A DNA stretch of 64,000 nucleotides from an uncultured Pelagibacteraceae bacterium. GTDB lineage: Bacteria > Pseudomonadota > Alphaproteobacteria > Pelagibacterales > Pelagibacteraceae. Made by a program: the position numbers and the translations under genes. Positions 1 to 8,180 of this stretch are shown piece by piece. The number at the start of each line of letters is the position of its first letter. The first letter of the stretch is position 1. Location of the stretch: contig CACGKZ010000003.1 in assembly GCA_902573835.1 (NCBI GenBank), positions 35,803 to 99,802 of the forward strand, given 5' to 3'. The notes beneath the pieces were generated by a model that made no database searches, was not told the origin of the DNA, and saw only the letters and a list, made by a program, of their open reading frames with translations.

Positions 1-384
1 AGAAATTAAATTATCATCTACAGACTTACCATTTTCCATTTTAAAAGATTTTATTTTTTCAATATCACCGTGTACTTTAAAATTAATTTTTGAAATTTCT
101 TTACAAAAATTTATAAAATCTTTATTTTTAGCTACAAAATCTGTTTCACTATTAATTTCTATAACTGCTACTTCACCAGCCTCATTATGTACAAGCGCAA
201 GACCCTCGGATGCATTTCGACCCATTTTTTTTGAAGCTTTAGCTATTCCTTTTTTTCTGAGAAACTCAACCGACTTTTGAATATCTCCACCATTTTCCTC
301 AATTGCTATTTTGCAATCTTTGAAGCCTACGCCTGTAAGTTCCCTTAATTTTTTGACATTATTTAATATATCTTTGTTTGTCAT
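1..384 (-). CDS. tsf: Elongation factor Ts, N-terminal part (cut by window edge)
   Basis: EF-Ts is the nucleotide exchange factor that recharges EF-Tu with GTP in the cytoplasm. Reading leftwards from the ATG at 384 gives 128 residues beginning MTNKDILNNVKKLRELTG. The N-terminal UBA-like helix motif (LTGVGFKDCKIA, about residues 16-27) is followed by a stretch like DIQKSVEFLRKKGI, and then by the core motif ETDFVAKN that contacts EF-Tu. The rest of the gene lies beyond base 1. It follows rpsB after 17 nt in the same direction, the usual bacterial rpsB-tsf pair, so both should share the promoter and leader upstream of rpsB. Identification is firm; only completeness is missing. Confidence 0.95.
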   Translation of the reverse strand, partial: MTNKDILNNVKKLRELTGVGFKDCKIAIEENGGDIQKSVEFLRKKGIAKASKKMGRNASEGLALVHNEAGEVAVIEINSETDFVAKNKDFINFCKEISKINFKVHGDIEKIKSFKMENGKSVDDNLIS

Positions 385-401
385 TAATTTGATTTGTTAG
401 A

Positions 402-1190
402 TTATTTTTTTTGAAGATTTTTTTTTTCTGACTTATTAACTTTAGATTTAATTTTTTTTTGTTCAGGTTTTAATAATTTTGTTTCCTCTTTGTTATTTTT
501 TTCTATAAATTTTTCAGCATCCTTAATTGTATTTTTTAATAGGTCACAGTACAAATTTATAGACCTTCTAGCATCATCATTTCCTGGAATAGGAAAGTCT
601 ATGCCTGTTGGATCAGAGTTTGTATCTAGAATTCCAATAATCGGTATACCCAATTTTTTAGCCTCGTTTACAGCTAAAGACTCTATATTTGTATCTATTA
701 TAAAAATTAAGTTAGGAAGTTTTTTCATCTCTGCTATTCCACCTAATGACCTTTGAAGTTTGTCTCTCTCTTTTCCAAATTTAATTATTTCTTTCTTTGT
801 GAAACCCATGTTGTCTTTTGAGAGTTGGTCCTCGAGATGTTTTAATCTTTTAATTGAATTTTGTATTGTGTTCCAATTAGTTAGCATGCCTCCCAGCCAT
901 CTATAGTTTACATAGTATTGAGATGTATCTTTTGCTAATGTGCTAACTTGCTCAGAAGCTTGTTTTTTTGTGGAGACAATTAAGATTTTTCCTCCGGATG
1001 ATATACATTTATGAACTTCTACTAAAGCAGTTTTAAGAAAATTAACAGTTTGAGTTAAATCTATAATATGTATTGAGTTTTTTTCACCAAAAATGAAGCT
1101 TTTCATTTTCGGATTCCACCTTAAAGTTTTATGACCTAGGTGAACACCTGCTTCTAAAAGTTGTTTAATGTTTACTTCTGGTACTTTCAT
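402..1190 (-). CDS. rpsB: 30S ribosomal protein S2
   Basis: S2 is the late-assembling small-subunit protein that helps anchor S1. The 262-residue product carries the family signature near the start (EAGVHLGHKTLRWNPKM, about residues 13-29), then the Rossmann-like core with QASEQVSTLAKDT and NYRWLGGMLTNW, and the PNLIFIIDTNIE strand. The final 35-40 residues are a lysine- and glutamate-rich tail beyond the conserved core, a common alphaproteobacterial extension. The ATG at 1190 immediately follows the pseudoknot-like element described separately, and no strong Shine-Dalgarno lies at ideal distance (a GGUGGA run sits about 12 nt upstream). This fits translational autoregulation by S2 itself, as known for rpsB in E. 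coli. Confidence 0.97.
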   Translation of the reverse strand: MKVPEVNIKQLLEAGVHLGHKTLRWNPKMKSFIFGEKNSIHIIDLTQTVNFLKTALVEVHKCISSGGKILIVSTKKQASEQVSTLAKDTSQYYVNYRWLGGMLTNWNTIQNSIKRLKHLEDQLSKDNMGFTKKEIIKFGKERDKLQRSLGGIAEMKKLPNLIFIIDTNIESLAVNEAKKLGIPIIGILDTNSDPTGIDFPIPGNDDARRSINLYCDLLKNTIKDAEKFIEKNNKEETKLLKPEQKKIKSKVNKSEKKNLQKK

Positions 1191-1262
1191 TTTTCCGGTT
1201 TATCCACCACAACTGCTCCTATTTGGACCGGGGGGTAATTACCCTTAAAGTTGTGTGCGAAA
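1191..1262 (-). promoter_or_regulatory. Structured rpsB leader with candidate pseudoknot
   Basis: Seen in sequence: on the leftward transcript, bases 1249-1255 and 1208-1214 pair perfectly over 7 bp (CACAACT with AGTTGTG). Inside that arm, GGGTAATTACCC at 1233-1244 is a perfect palindrome able to form a GGGU/ACCC hairpin. In the loop, ACCGG at 1227-1231 (plus strand) is complementary to CCGGT at 1195-1199, which lies outside the stem and four bases before the ATG. That makes a 5-bp pseudoknot at the ribosome-binding region. Known: E. coli rpsB leaders form a conserved fold through which S2 represses rpsB-tsf, and structured rpsB leaders have been proposed in SAR11. The regulatory role here is inferred. 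Confidence 0.7.
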
Positions 1263-1269
1263 TTATGCT

Positions 1270-1298
1270 TTAATATAATTTATTTATCTAAAAAGCAA
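1270..1298 (-). promoter_or_regulatory. Probable sigma70-type promoter of rpsB-tsf
   Basis: On the minus strand TTGCTT (1298-1293) is separated by 17 nt from TATTAA (1275-1270). This places a start site near 1262, just before the structured leader. It lies in the only gap (1191-1302) between dnaE and rpsB. Confidence 0.5.
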
Positions 1299-1302
1299 GT
1301 AT

Positions 1303-4300
1303 TTAAAAAGTTATTTTTTTTACGTATGCTCTATTTTTTACTTCATTAAATAATTTTAAATCAAATTTTCTTGGATTTTCAAGTTTAATAGTAAATTTTG
1401 TATCCTTTTGTCTCACAATTAATTGAACTTCGGTTTCTCCTTTTTCCTGTAAAAGTTTTTTTAGTTCTTTTAAATCTAATTTTTCGTCAATTTCAATTGA
1501 TACTCTTTTATAACTACTATTAATCAAATTATCCAAAAGAACAATTTTTCTAACATTGACTCTCTTTTGATCATTGCTGACATCTTTGAATAAAGTCATT
1601 ACAAAAGATTCTCCTTCTTTTAAAATTTCTCTATTTTTTACAAGTATTTCAGAAAAAATGAAAAGTTCGTACTCTCCAAAGTTATCACTGAATTTTGCTA
1701 TCGCAAAAGGTGTTCCTTTTGAACTTTTTTTTTCTTGTATGGTCATTAAAGTTCCAGCTATCATTCCCTCATTATTTTGATCAACAATATAATCTTTATA
1801 TGGTTTAATATTGAGTTGGGGAAAAATACTTTTGAAGTTGTTTAGTGGATGATCAGAAATATAAAATCCTAAAGATTTGAACTCTTCACTTAAAAGTTCT
1901 TTTTTGTCCCATTTTTCATCTGTAATAAGATTGAAATTTTCATTATTTGTATTATCGTCATTATCAAATAAATTGCTTTGTTTGCTAACTTTATCTTCAT
2001 AAAAAACTTTATTTAATTGTATCAATTTTGGAATTGAAGAAAATATTCCTTTTCTATTAATCTCGAGTTTGTCAAAAGCACCCGATTTTACTAACCCTTC
2101 TAATTGTAACTTATTAATATCTTTTGGGTTTACCCTCTTAATAAAATCCATAAGAGATTTGAATTTTCCATTTTTTTCTCTTTCTTTTATTAGATTTGAG
2201 ACTGCTTCACTCCCTACGTTTTTAATAGCACCAAGACCATATAAGATAGTATTTTTAGAAGTTCGAAAATCAGCGAAACACTCATTAATATTTGGTCTTA
2301 TAACATTTACATTCAATCTTTTTAATTCATCGACAAATTCTCTTAGCTTATTGGTATTATTTGTTTCAGTTGACATTGTAGACGCAATAAATTCCTCTTT
2401 ATAATAAGTTTTTAAGTAAGCAGTTTGATAAGCAATTAAAGCATAACCAGCTGCATGACTTTTGTTGAAGCCATATTCTGCGAATGGCTCGATTTTTGTA
2501 AATATATAACTTGCAAGATCTTTTTTAATACCGTTTTTTACAGCTCCATTAACAAATCTCTCTTTTTGTTTTTCTAATTCAGCTCTCTTCTTTTTGCCCA
2601 TGGCTCGTCTCAAAATATCTGCTTCTCCTGCAGAGAAGCCAGCTAAAGTTTGTGCTATCTGCATCACTTGCTCTTGGTATATTATGATTCCATATGTGGG
2701 CTTTAAGATAGTTTTTAAACTCGGATGAATATACTCAGGTTGTTTTAAGCCGTTTTTGCAATCATTATAAATCGGTATGTTGCTCATAGGCCCTGGTCTA
2801 TATAACGCAACTAAAGCAATTATATCATCAAATTTATTTGGTTTCATTTGCTTTATAGCTTCTCTCATTCCGGTACTTTCAAGCTGAAATAAACCAGTGG
2901 TTTCTCCTGTAGATAATAATTCAAAAACATTTTTATCTTTTAAATTAATTTTTGATATATCCAAATTAATATTGTTTTTATTTATCATCTTAACTGTTTT
3001 GTCTATTACGGTTAACGTTTTTAAACCTAGTAAATCAAATTTAACTAAACCAGCATTTTCAGATGAATACATATCATATTGCGTTGATGGTAAAGGTAAC
3101 TTTGAAGAATGATCAATATAAAGTGGTATTTGATCTGAAAGTTCTTTTCCTGCAATTACAACTCCAGCAGCATGAGTTGCCATATTTCTGTTTAAGCCTT
3201 CCAACTGTAAGGATAGTTCAATTAATTTTTTTACTTTTAAATTTTGATTAATCTCATTTTGAAAACGTGGTTCTCTATTAATAGACTCTTGTAAAGTTAA
3301 AGGACGAGATGGATCAAAGGGTATCATTTTACAAATCTTATCAACGTGGCCATAAGGTAATCCTAATACACGTCCAATATCTCTTAGAGCCATTCTAGCT
3401 TTTAATTTACCGAAAGTAATAATATGAGCAACACCTTTGCCATATTTTTTTTTTAGATATTCAAAAACTTTGTCTCTTTTCTCCTCACAAAAATCAATAT
3501 CAAAATCTGGCATAGAAATACGATCAGGATTTAAAAATCTTTCAAAAATTAAATCGAATTCTAAAGGGTCGAGATCAGTAATATCTAGACTATAAGCTAC
3601 TAAAGAGCCTGCCCCTGATCCCCTGCCAGGACCTACAGGTATTGAGTTATTTTTTGCCCATCTAATATAATCAGAAACAATAAGAAAATAGCTAGGATAA
3701 TTCATAGAGTTAATAATATTAATCTCGTGATTAAGTCTGTCAAAGTATAGTTTTTTAAGTTTTTCAGGATCCTTATCTTCATTCTTTAATAAAATAAAAT
3801 TGTTTAGCCTGTTATTTAAACCTGATTGGGCTTGAGCTAAAAGTTCCTCTTCTGCAGTTTTATCTTTCTCTAAAACAAGACTTGGTAAAACTGGTTTTGT
3901 ATTTTTTGGTTTAAAACTAAACTTTTTTGGAAAATTATAATTATTTACTAATGCCTCTGGAATATCCTTAAATAATTCTCTCAAAAAGGTAGAGCTTCTC
4001 AAAAAGTGGTTTTTTTTAAATTTTTTTCTATTGGTATCATCCACAAATGATTTTTCACCTACGCAAATTAATGCATCATGAGCTTCGGCCATTTCTTCTT
4101 TAATGTAGAAAACTTCTTGTGAAGAAATAAGTGGTACATTAAATTCTAGTGATATCGATATTAAAAAGTCCTCAAAATTTTTTTCATCATTTTCTAAATG
4201 TCTTTGAATTTCTATATAAAAATTATTATGAAAAACTTTATTTAATTTTTCTAATAAGTTTTTAATAAGTTCAAGTTTATTTAATTTAAATAATTTACCA

Positions 4301-4713
4301 AATAAATCATACACTGTTCCTGAAAGAACTACTATTCCCTCTGAGTTGTTATATAAATCTTCCAATTTACAGTAAGGTTCTGAGGTCGCTTCACTCTCTA
4401 AATAGCTCGATGTAGATAATTTAGTTAAATTTTTATACCCACCTATTGTTTTAGCAAATAATGGTAATTTACCTATAATATTATTAATTTTGAAATTTAT
4501 TTGTGTACCGATAATTGGTTGTGTACCAACTTTACTAATTTTCTCAGCGAATTCTAATGCTCCACATAAATTATAGCTATCACATAACCCTATAGCTTTT
4601 ATTTTATTTTTTTTACAATGTTCTGCTAGTTCGTCAATTTTAACTGCACCTTCACATATAGAATACTGGGAGTGAATTTTAAAATTAGTAAATTGAGCAT
4701 CATTTTTTTCCAT
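1303..4713 (-). CDS. dnaE: DNA polymerase III alpha subunit
   Basis: This is the replicative polymerase catalytic subunit. The 1136-residue product has the expected length and order. A PHP domain comes first (FKIHSQYSICEGAVKI near residues 11-26; its histidine set looks degenerate, as in E. coli). The C-family polymerase palm follows, with GPGRGSGAGSLVAY and the catalytic PDFDIDF aspartates near residues 398-404. Then come fingers with FDLLGLKTLTVID and ALYRPGPM, helix-hairpin-helix and beta-binding regions, and a C-terminal OB fold (MIAGTLMTIQEKKSSKG). It is the last gene of the long leftward unit and its start overlaps the end of lolD by 14 nt, so it is probably translated by coupling. No frameshift or missing catalytic residue was seen. 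Confidence 0.98.
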   Translation of the reverse strand: MEKNDAQFTNFKIHSQYSICEGAVKIDELAEHCKKNKIKAIGLCDSYNLCGALEFAEKISKVGTQPIIGTQINFKINNIIGKLPLFAKTIGGYKNLTKLSTSSYLESEATSEPYCKLEDLYNNSEGIVVLSGTVYDLFGKLFKLNKLELIKNLLEKLNKVFHNNFYIEIQRHLENDEKNFEDFLISISLEFNVPLISSQEVFYIKEEMAEAHDALICVGEKSFVDDTNRKKFKKNHFLRSSTFLRELFKDIPEALVNNYNFPKKFSFKPKNTKPVLPSLVLEKDKTAEEELLAQAQSGLNNRLNNFILLKNEDKDPEKLKKLYFDRLNHEINIINSMNYPSYFLIVSDYIRWAKNNSIPVGPGRGSGAGSLVAYSLDITDLDPLEFDLIFERFLNPDRISMPDFDIDFCEEKRDKVFEYLKKKYGKGVAHIITFGKLKARMALRDIGRVLGLPYGHVDKICKMIPFDPSRPLTLQESINREPRFQNEINQNLKVKKLIELSLQLEGLNRNMATHAAGVVIAGKELSDQIPLYIDHSSKLPLPSTQYDMYSSENAGLVKFDLLGLKTLTVIDKTVKMINKNNINLDISKINLKDKNVFELLSTGETTGLFQLESTGMREAIKQMKPNKFDDIIALVALYRPGPMSNIPIYNDCKNGLKQPEYIHPSLKTILKPTYGIIIYQEQVMQIAQTLAGFSAGEADILRRAMGKKKRAELEKQKERFVNGAVKNGIKKDLASYIFTKIEPFAEYGFNKSHAAGYALIAYQTAYLKTYYKEEFIASTMSTETNNTNKLREFVDELKRLNVNVIRPNINECFADFRTSKNTILYGLGAIKNVGSEAVSNLIKEREKNGKFKSLMDFIKRVNPKDINKLQLEGLVKSGAFDKLEINRKGIFSSIPKLIQLNKVFYEDKVSKQSNLFDNDDNTNNENFNLITDEKWDKKELLSEEFKSLGFYISDHPLNNFKSIFPQLNIKPYKDYIVDQNNEGMIAGTLMTIQEKKSSKGTPFAIAKFSDNFGEYELFIFSEILVKNREILKEGESFVMTLFKDVSNDQKRVNVRKIVLLDNLINSSYKRVSIEIDEKLDLKELKKLLQEKGETEVQLIVRQKDTKFTIKLENPRKFDLKLFNEVKNRAYVKKITF

Positions 4714-5401
4714 TTACTCTTTTTATATTACCATTAGAAATACTCAACTTATAATCAGCTTTGTTAGCAAGTTCTCTATTATGAGTTGCAAATAAAATTG
4801 TTTTATTCATTCTTTTTAATTTTAAGAAATAATTAAATATTTCTTTTGAAGTTTTAAAATCTAAATTACCTGTTGGTTCATCAGCTAAAATTAAGTCTGT
4901 TTCGGCTATTAGAGATCTTGCTATTGCAACTCTTTGTTGTTCCCCTCCTGATAAATCGCCTGGAAAAAAGTCTAGTCTATTAGAAAGATTTACTAAAGAA
5001 AGAATTTTTTTTGATTTTTCATAAATTTTATTTTTGTTTTCATTTCTAATCAATAACGGAAGCATAACATTTTCAATTACACTAAGATCAGAAATAAGAT
5101 TGTTATTTTGAAATATTAAAGAAATATTATATTTTCTAATTTTGTTGACTTCTCTACTGTTAAGATTAATTAAATTTTTATCAGAAAAAAATATTTTACC
5201 GGTCGAGGGTTTTTCCATTAAAGCTATTAAATGTAATAAAGTAGATTTGCCTGAACCAGAAGGTCCTGTGAGTGCAATTAATTCGCCTTTTTTTATTGAA
5301 AAATTTAAATTTTTTAAAACTTTCACCTGTCTATTTTGATAGTAAAAATTCTTGCTTAAGTTTTTTATATTCAAAATATATTTATTCATATTTAAGTGCA
5401 T
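4700..5401 (-). CDS. lolD: Lipoprotein-releasing ABC transporter ATPase LolD
   Basis: LolD is the ATPase that drives release of outer-membrane lipoproteins from the inner membrane with LolC/LolE. The 233-residue protein has Walker A GPSGSGKST (residues 46-54), the Q-loop IFQNNN, the ABC signature LSGGEQQRVAIARSL, and Walker B LILADEPTGNLD, all typical of the LolD/MacB-type subfamily. It overlaps the upstream membrane subunit gene by 20 nt. A second ATG four codons in (5389) would reduce that overlap to 8 nt and is an equally plausible start. MacB-like ATPases look similar, but the adjacent LolC/E-type permease supports LolD. Confidence 0.93.
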   Translation of the reverse strand: MHLNMNKYILNIKNLSKNFYYQNRQVKVLKNLNFSIKKGELIALTGPSGSGKSTLLHLIALMEKPSTGKIFFSDKNLINLNSREVNKIRKYNISLIFQNNNLISDLSVIENVMLPLLIRNENKNKIYEKSKKILSLVNLSNRLDFFPGDLSGGEQQRVAIARSLIAETDLILADEPTGNLDFKTSKEIFNYFLKLKRMNKTILFATHNRELANKADYKLSISNGNIKRVNGKK

Positions 5402-6611
5402 CCGTAGTTTTCATTTTAGAAATTGTTTTTGCAGGAAAATATGAGGCTAAAGATGTAATTAATAAAGACAAAAAGAATATAATACTTACTGAAATAAAAT
5501 TTATTTCACTAGGCATTTTTTCTAAATAATAAACATCAGAGGGAAAAATATTTATTCCAAATATCATTGAAAGAAAGTTTCTTATTTCATCTATATATAT
5601 CGAAAATATCACACCAAGAAAAACACCTGTGATAGTTGCTAAAAAACCTATCACAAAACCAGTTAAAAAAAAGGACTTGATAATAGATTTTTCAGATAGT
5701 CCAAGTGTTTTTATAATAGCAATTTCTTTTGTTTTATTTTTAATTAAAATTGTTAATCCAGAAATAATATTAAAAGCTGCAACAATAATTATTAATGTAA
5801 GTATAATAAACATAACATTTCTCTCTACTTTGAGAGCATTAAAAAATGATTTATTTGTATCTGACCAAGTTGAAACAAAAATATTTTGATTTATATTTTG
5901 AATATCTTTTTTGTATTTTTCAGCTAAAAATGGATTTTTTAAAAACACCTCTAAATCTATACTGCTTTCCTGTTTATCAAAAATAGATCTACTATCATTT
6001 AGCTCAAGATAAATTAAATTTTGGTCAAATTCATAAAACCCGCTATTAAAGAGACCGGCTATTCTAAAATTATCTTGCATAGGTATGCTTCCAAATGGTG
6101 TATCTATAAAAGAAGAAGAAATAATATTAATCTTATCTCCTATCTCTAAATTTAAGTTATATGCTAGCTCTCCTCCTATCATTACAGTGCCAGTCGTAAA
6201 ATCTTTCAAATTTCCTTTAGTAATTTCTTTATTTTTAAATGATTGAAATTTATATTTTGTGTTAATTCCTTTTATAAAAATTCCTTTGGCTTTACTATTT
6301 GTAAGAATTATTCCTTCCCCACTAATTGATTCTGTCATATTTATATTTTTATATTTTATAGACAAAATTTTTTTGGTATTTTTCAGATCCTTTTCATTAT
6401 TGAATTGAAGAATTAAATGAGGGTTTAGACCAATTATTTTTTCTGTTAAATCTGATCGGAAACCATTCATAACAGACATTACTATTATTAAAATAGCTAC
6501 ACCCAACATTATTCCTAAAAAGGAAAATAAAGATATTATCTTAAGAAACCCTTGTTTCCTTTTTGGTCTTAAATTTCTAACTGCTATTAGTCTTTCAGTT
6601 TGAGTAAACAA
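5382..6611 (-). CDS. lolC: Lipoprotein-releasing system permease LolC/LolE family
   Basis: This is the inner-membrane permease of the lipoprotein export machine. The 409-residue protein starts with a cytoplasmic segment (TERLIAVRNLRPKRKQGFLK), one membrane helix at about residues 22-48 (LFSFLGIMLGVAILIIV), and a large periplasmic MacB-type domain. Three C-terminal helices belong to the FtsX-like permease domain (NVMFIILTLIIIVAAFNI, GFVIGFLATITGVFLGVIF, ISVSIIFFLSLLITSLAS). Only one permease gene is present, as in most alphaproteobacteria, so it probably works as a homodimer doing both LolC and LolE jobs. It sits 1 nt after proS and overlaps lolD. Confidence 0.92.
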   Translation of the reverse strand: MFTQTERLIAVRNLRPKRKQGFLKIISLFSFLGIMLGVAILIIVMSVMNGFRSDLTEKIIGLNPHLILQFNNEKDLKNTKKILSIKYKNINMTESISGEGIILTNSKAKGIFIKGINTKYKFQSFKNKEITKGNLKDFTTGTVMIGGELAYNLNLEIGDKINIISSSFIDTPFGSIPMQDNFRIAGLFNSGFYEFDQNLIYLELNDSRSIFDKQESSIDLEVFLKNPFLAEKYKKDIQNINQNIFVSTWSDTNKSFFNALKVERNVMFIILTLIIIVAAFNIISGLTILIKNKTKEIAIIKTLGLSEKSIIKSFFLTGFVIGFLATITGVFLGVIFSIYIDEIRNFLSMIFGINIFPSDVYYLEKMPSEINFISVSIIFFLSLLITSLASYFPAKTISKMKTTDALKYE

Positions 6612-6612
6612 T

Positions 6613-7926
6613 TTACCTAGTAAGTTTTGATTTAATATCTTTCAAATCGATAAATGAACTCTCAGAATTGACTTCTTTAAATTCTATTTTATTTTCTGTT
6701 GATTTTGATCCAACAATAATTTGATAAGGAATTCCAATTAAATCATGTTTTTTAAATTTTTGAGACATATTTTCATCAGCATCGTCTAACAATACGTCAA
6801 TATTTTGTTTCTTTAATTCTTCATAAATTTTAATTGATTTTGATAGGTTTTCTTTATTGTTTTTACTAATGCTTGGAATAATTACTACTTCAAAAGGTGC
6901 CACTGATTTTGGCCATTTCATTATTTCATTGTCATACTTTGCCTCAATGATTGCTCCAACTAATCTAGATACACCTATTCCATAAGATCCCATTTTTACC
7001 GCATTTTTTTTCCCGTCCTGACTGTCAACAAAACAGTTTAATGGTTTTGAATATTTGTCACCAAAATAAAAAATATGTCCAACTTCAATACCTTTTGTAA
7101 TCATTTGATTTTGTTTTGGTACTTTTTTATCAAATTCATTTTTTTTGAATTTATCATCTGTTACTGCATAAATTGATGAGTAATCTTTAATCATTTTTTC
7201 TAAAGAGGAATTGTTAAAACTATAGTTATTTAGATCTATTTCAAAAATATTCTTGTCCGTATAAATTTTACTTTCACCAGTTTCAGCTAAAATTATAAAT
7301 TCATGAGATAGATCTCCTCCTATCGGTCCAGTATCTGCTGCCATTGGAATAGCCTCTAAACCTAATCTTTTAAAAGTTTTTAGATATGAAAAAAACATTT
7401 TGTTGTATGAAGACTTAGCGCTAGCATCATCTAGATCAAAGGAATATGCATCCTTCATAAAAAATTCTCTGCATCTCATTACTCCGAATCTTGGTCTTAT
7501 CTCATCTCTAAACTTCCATTGGATATGATAAAGCATTTGTGGCAAAGATTTATAAGACTTGATAGATGATCTAAATATGTCTGTTATCAACTCCTCATTA
7601 GTCGGCCCATATAACATTTCCCTTCCCTGTCTATCTTTAATTCTTAACATTTCTTCACCGTAGTCATTGTATCTTCCACTTTCTTTCCAAATTTCAGCCG
7701 ATTGAATAGTTGGCATAAGTAGCTCTTGTGCACCTATTTTGTTTTGCTCCTCTCTTACTACTTGTTCAATTTTTTTCATTACCTTTAAGCCTAAAGGTAA
7801 CCAAGAATAAATACCTGCTGATGATTGTTTAATCATACCAGATCTCAGCATCAATTGATGTGATTTGATTTTTGCATCAGCTGGAAGATTTTTTGTAATT
7901 GGTAAAAACAATTTAGATAAAAACAT
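6613..7926 (-). CDS. proS: Prolyl-tRNA synthetase (short alphaproteobacterial form)
   Basis: It charges tRNA-Pro. The 437-residue class II synthetase has motif 1 around GIYSWLPLGLKVM, motif 2 in FRDEIRPRFGVMRCREFFMKD, and motif 3 GIGVSRLVGAIIEA, followed by the anticodon-binding domain (PFEVVIIPSISKN to the C-terminus). It is much shorter than the E. coli enzyme (572 residues) because the editing insertion (INS domain) between motifs 2 and 3 is absent, as is normal for alphaproteobacteria. Free-standing editing proteins may compensate elsewhere. The start shares one base with the stop of the preceding DUF1467 gene. Confidence 0.97.
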   Translation of the reverse strand: MFLSKLFLPITKNLPADAKIKSHQLMLRSGMIKQSSAGIYSWLPLGLKVMKKIEQVVREEQNKIGAQELLMPTIQSAEIWKESGRYNDYGEEMLRIKDRQGREMLYGPTNEELITDIFRSSIKSYKSLPQMLYHIQWKFRDEIRPRFGVMRCREFFMKDAYSFDLDDASAKSSYNKMFFSYLKTFKRLGLEAIPMAADTGPIGGDLSHEFIILAETGESKIYTDKNIFEIDLNNYSFNNSSLEKMIKDYSSIYAVTDDKFKKNEFDKKVPKQNQMITKGIEVGHIFYFGDKYSKPLNCFVDSQDGKKNAVKMGSYGIGVSRLVGAIIEAKYDNEIMKWPKSVAPFEVVIIPSISKNNKENLSKSIKIYEELKKQNIDVLLDDADENMSQKFKKHDLIGIPYQIIVGSKSTENKIEFKEVNSESSFIDLKDIKSKLTR

Positions 7927-8180
7927 TATTTGATAAATTCTCTTAAATTAAAATGATCATTAACAACTATATAATATATTCCAGCAAAAATTACTGTAGT
8001 AATTAGGGTTGTGTATAAAAATTTTTTTAAAATATTTGGATTTTTAGGTGCTCCTGGATCTATACCTTCTAAATTGCTCTTGAAAGGCTTTTCACTGTGC
8101 TTAATACCGATTGGTAAAACAGAAAAAAAAACTATCCACCAAATTATTACGTACACCACGATTGAACCAGTTATACCCAT
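7926..8180 (-). CDS. DUF1467 family small membrane protein
   Basis: Function is unknown. The 84-residue protein has two predicted membrane helices: an N-terminal one (GSIVVYVIIWWIVFFSVLP, about residues 5-23) and a second near residues 53-73 (LYTTLITTVIFAGIYYIVV). Between them lies a short proline- and charge-rich loop (IGIKHSEKPFKSNLEG). The WWIVFFSVLPIG stretch is characteristic of DUF1467 proteins, which in alphaproteobacteria usually lie between rnj and proS exactly as here. It overlaps both neighbours by a single base, so it is surely co-transcribed with them. I cannot assign a biochemical role. Confidence 0.85.
   Translation of the reverse strand: MGITGSIVVYVIIWWIVFFSVLPIGIKHSEKPFKSNLEGIDPGAPKNPNILKKFLYTTLITTVIFAGIYYIVVNDHFNLREFIK

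Noticed and set aside
490..756. Open frame opposite rpsB, and dozens of similar frames opposite dnaE, nuo, suf, aspS and others
   Set aside because: They lie wholly inside well-conserved genes on the other strand, have no family-like sequence and no upstream ribosome site; AT-rich coding DNA gives such shadows routinely.
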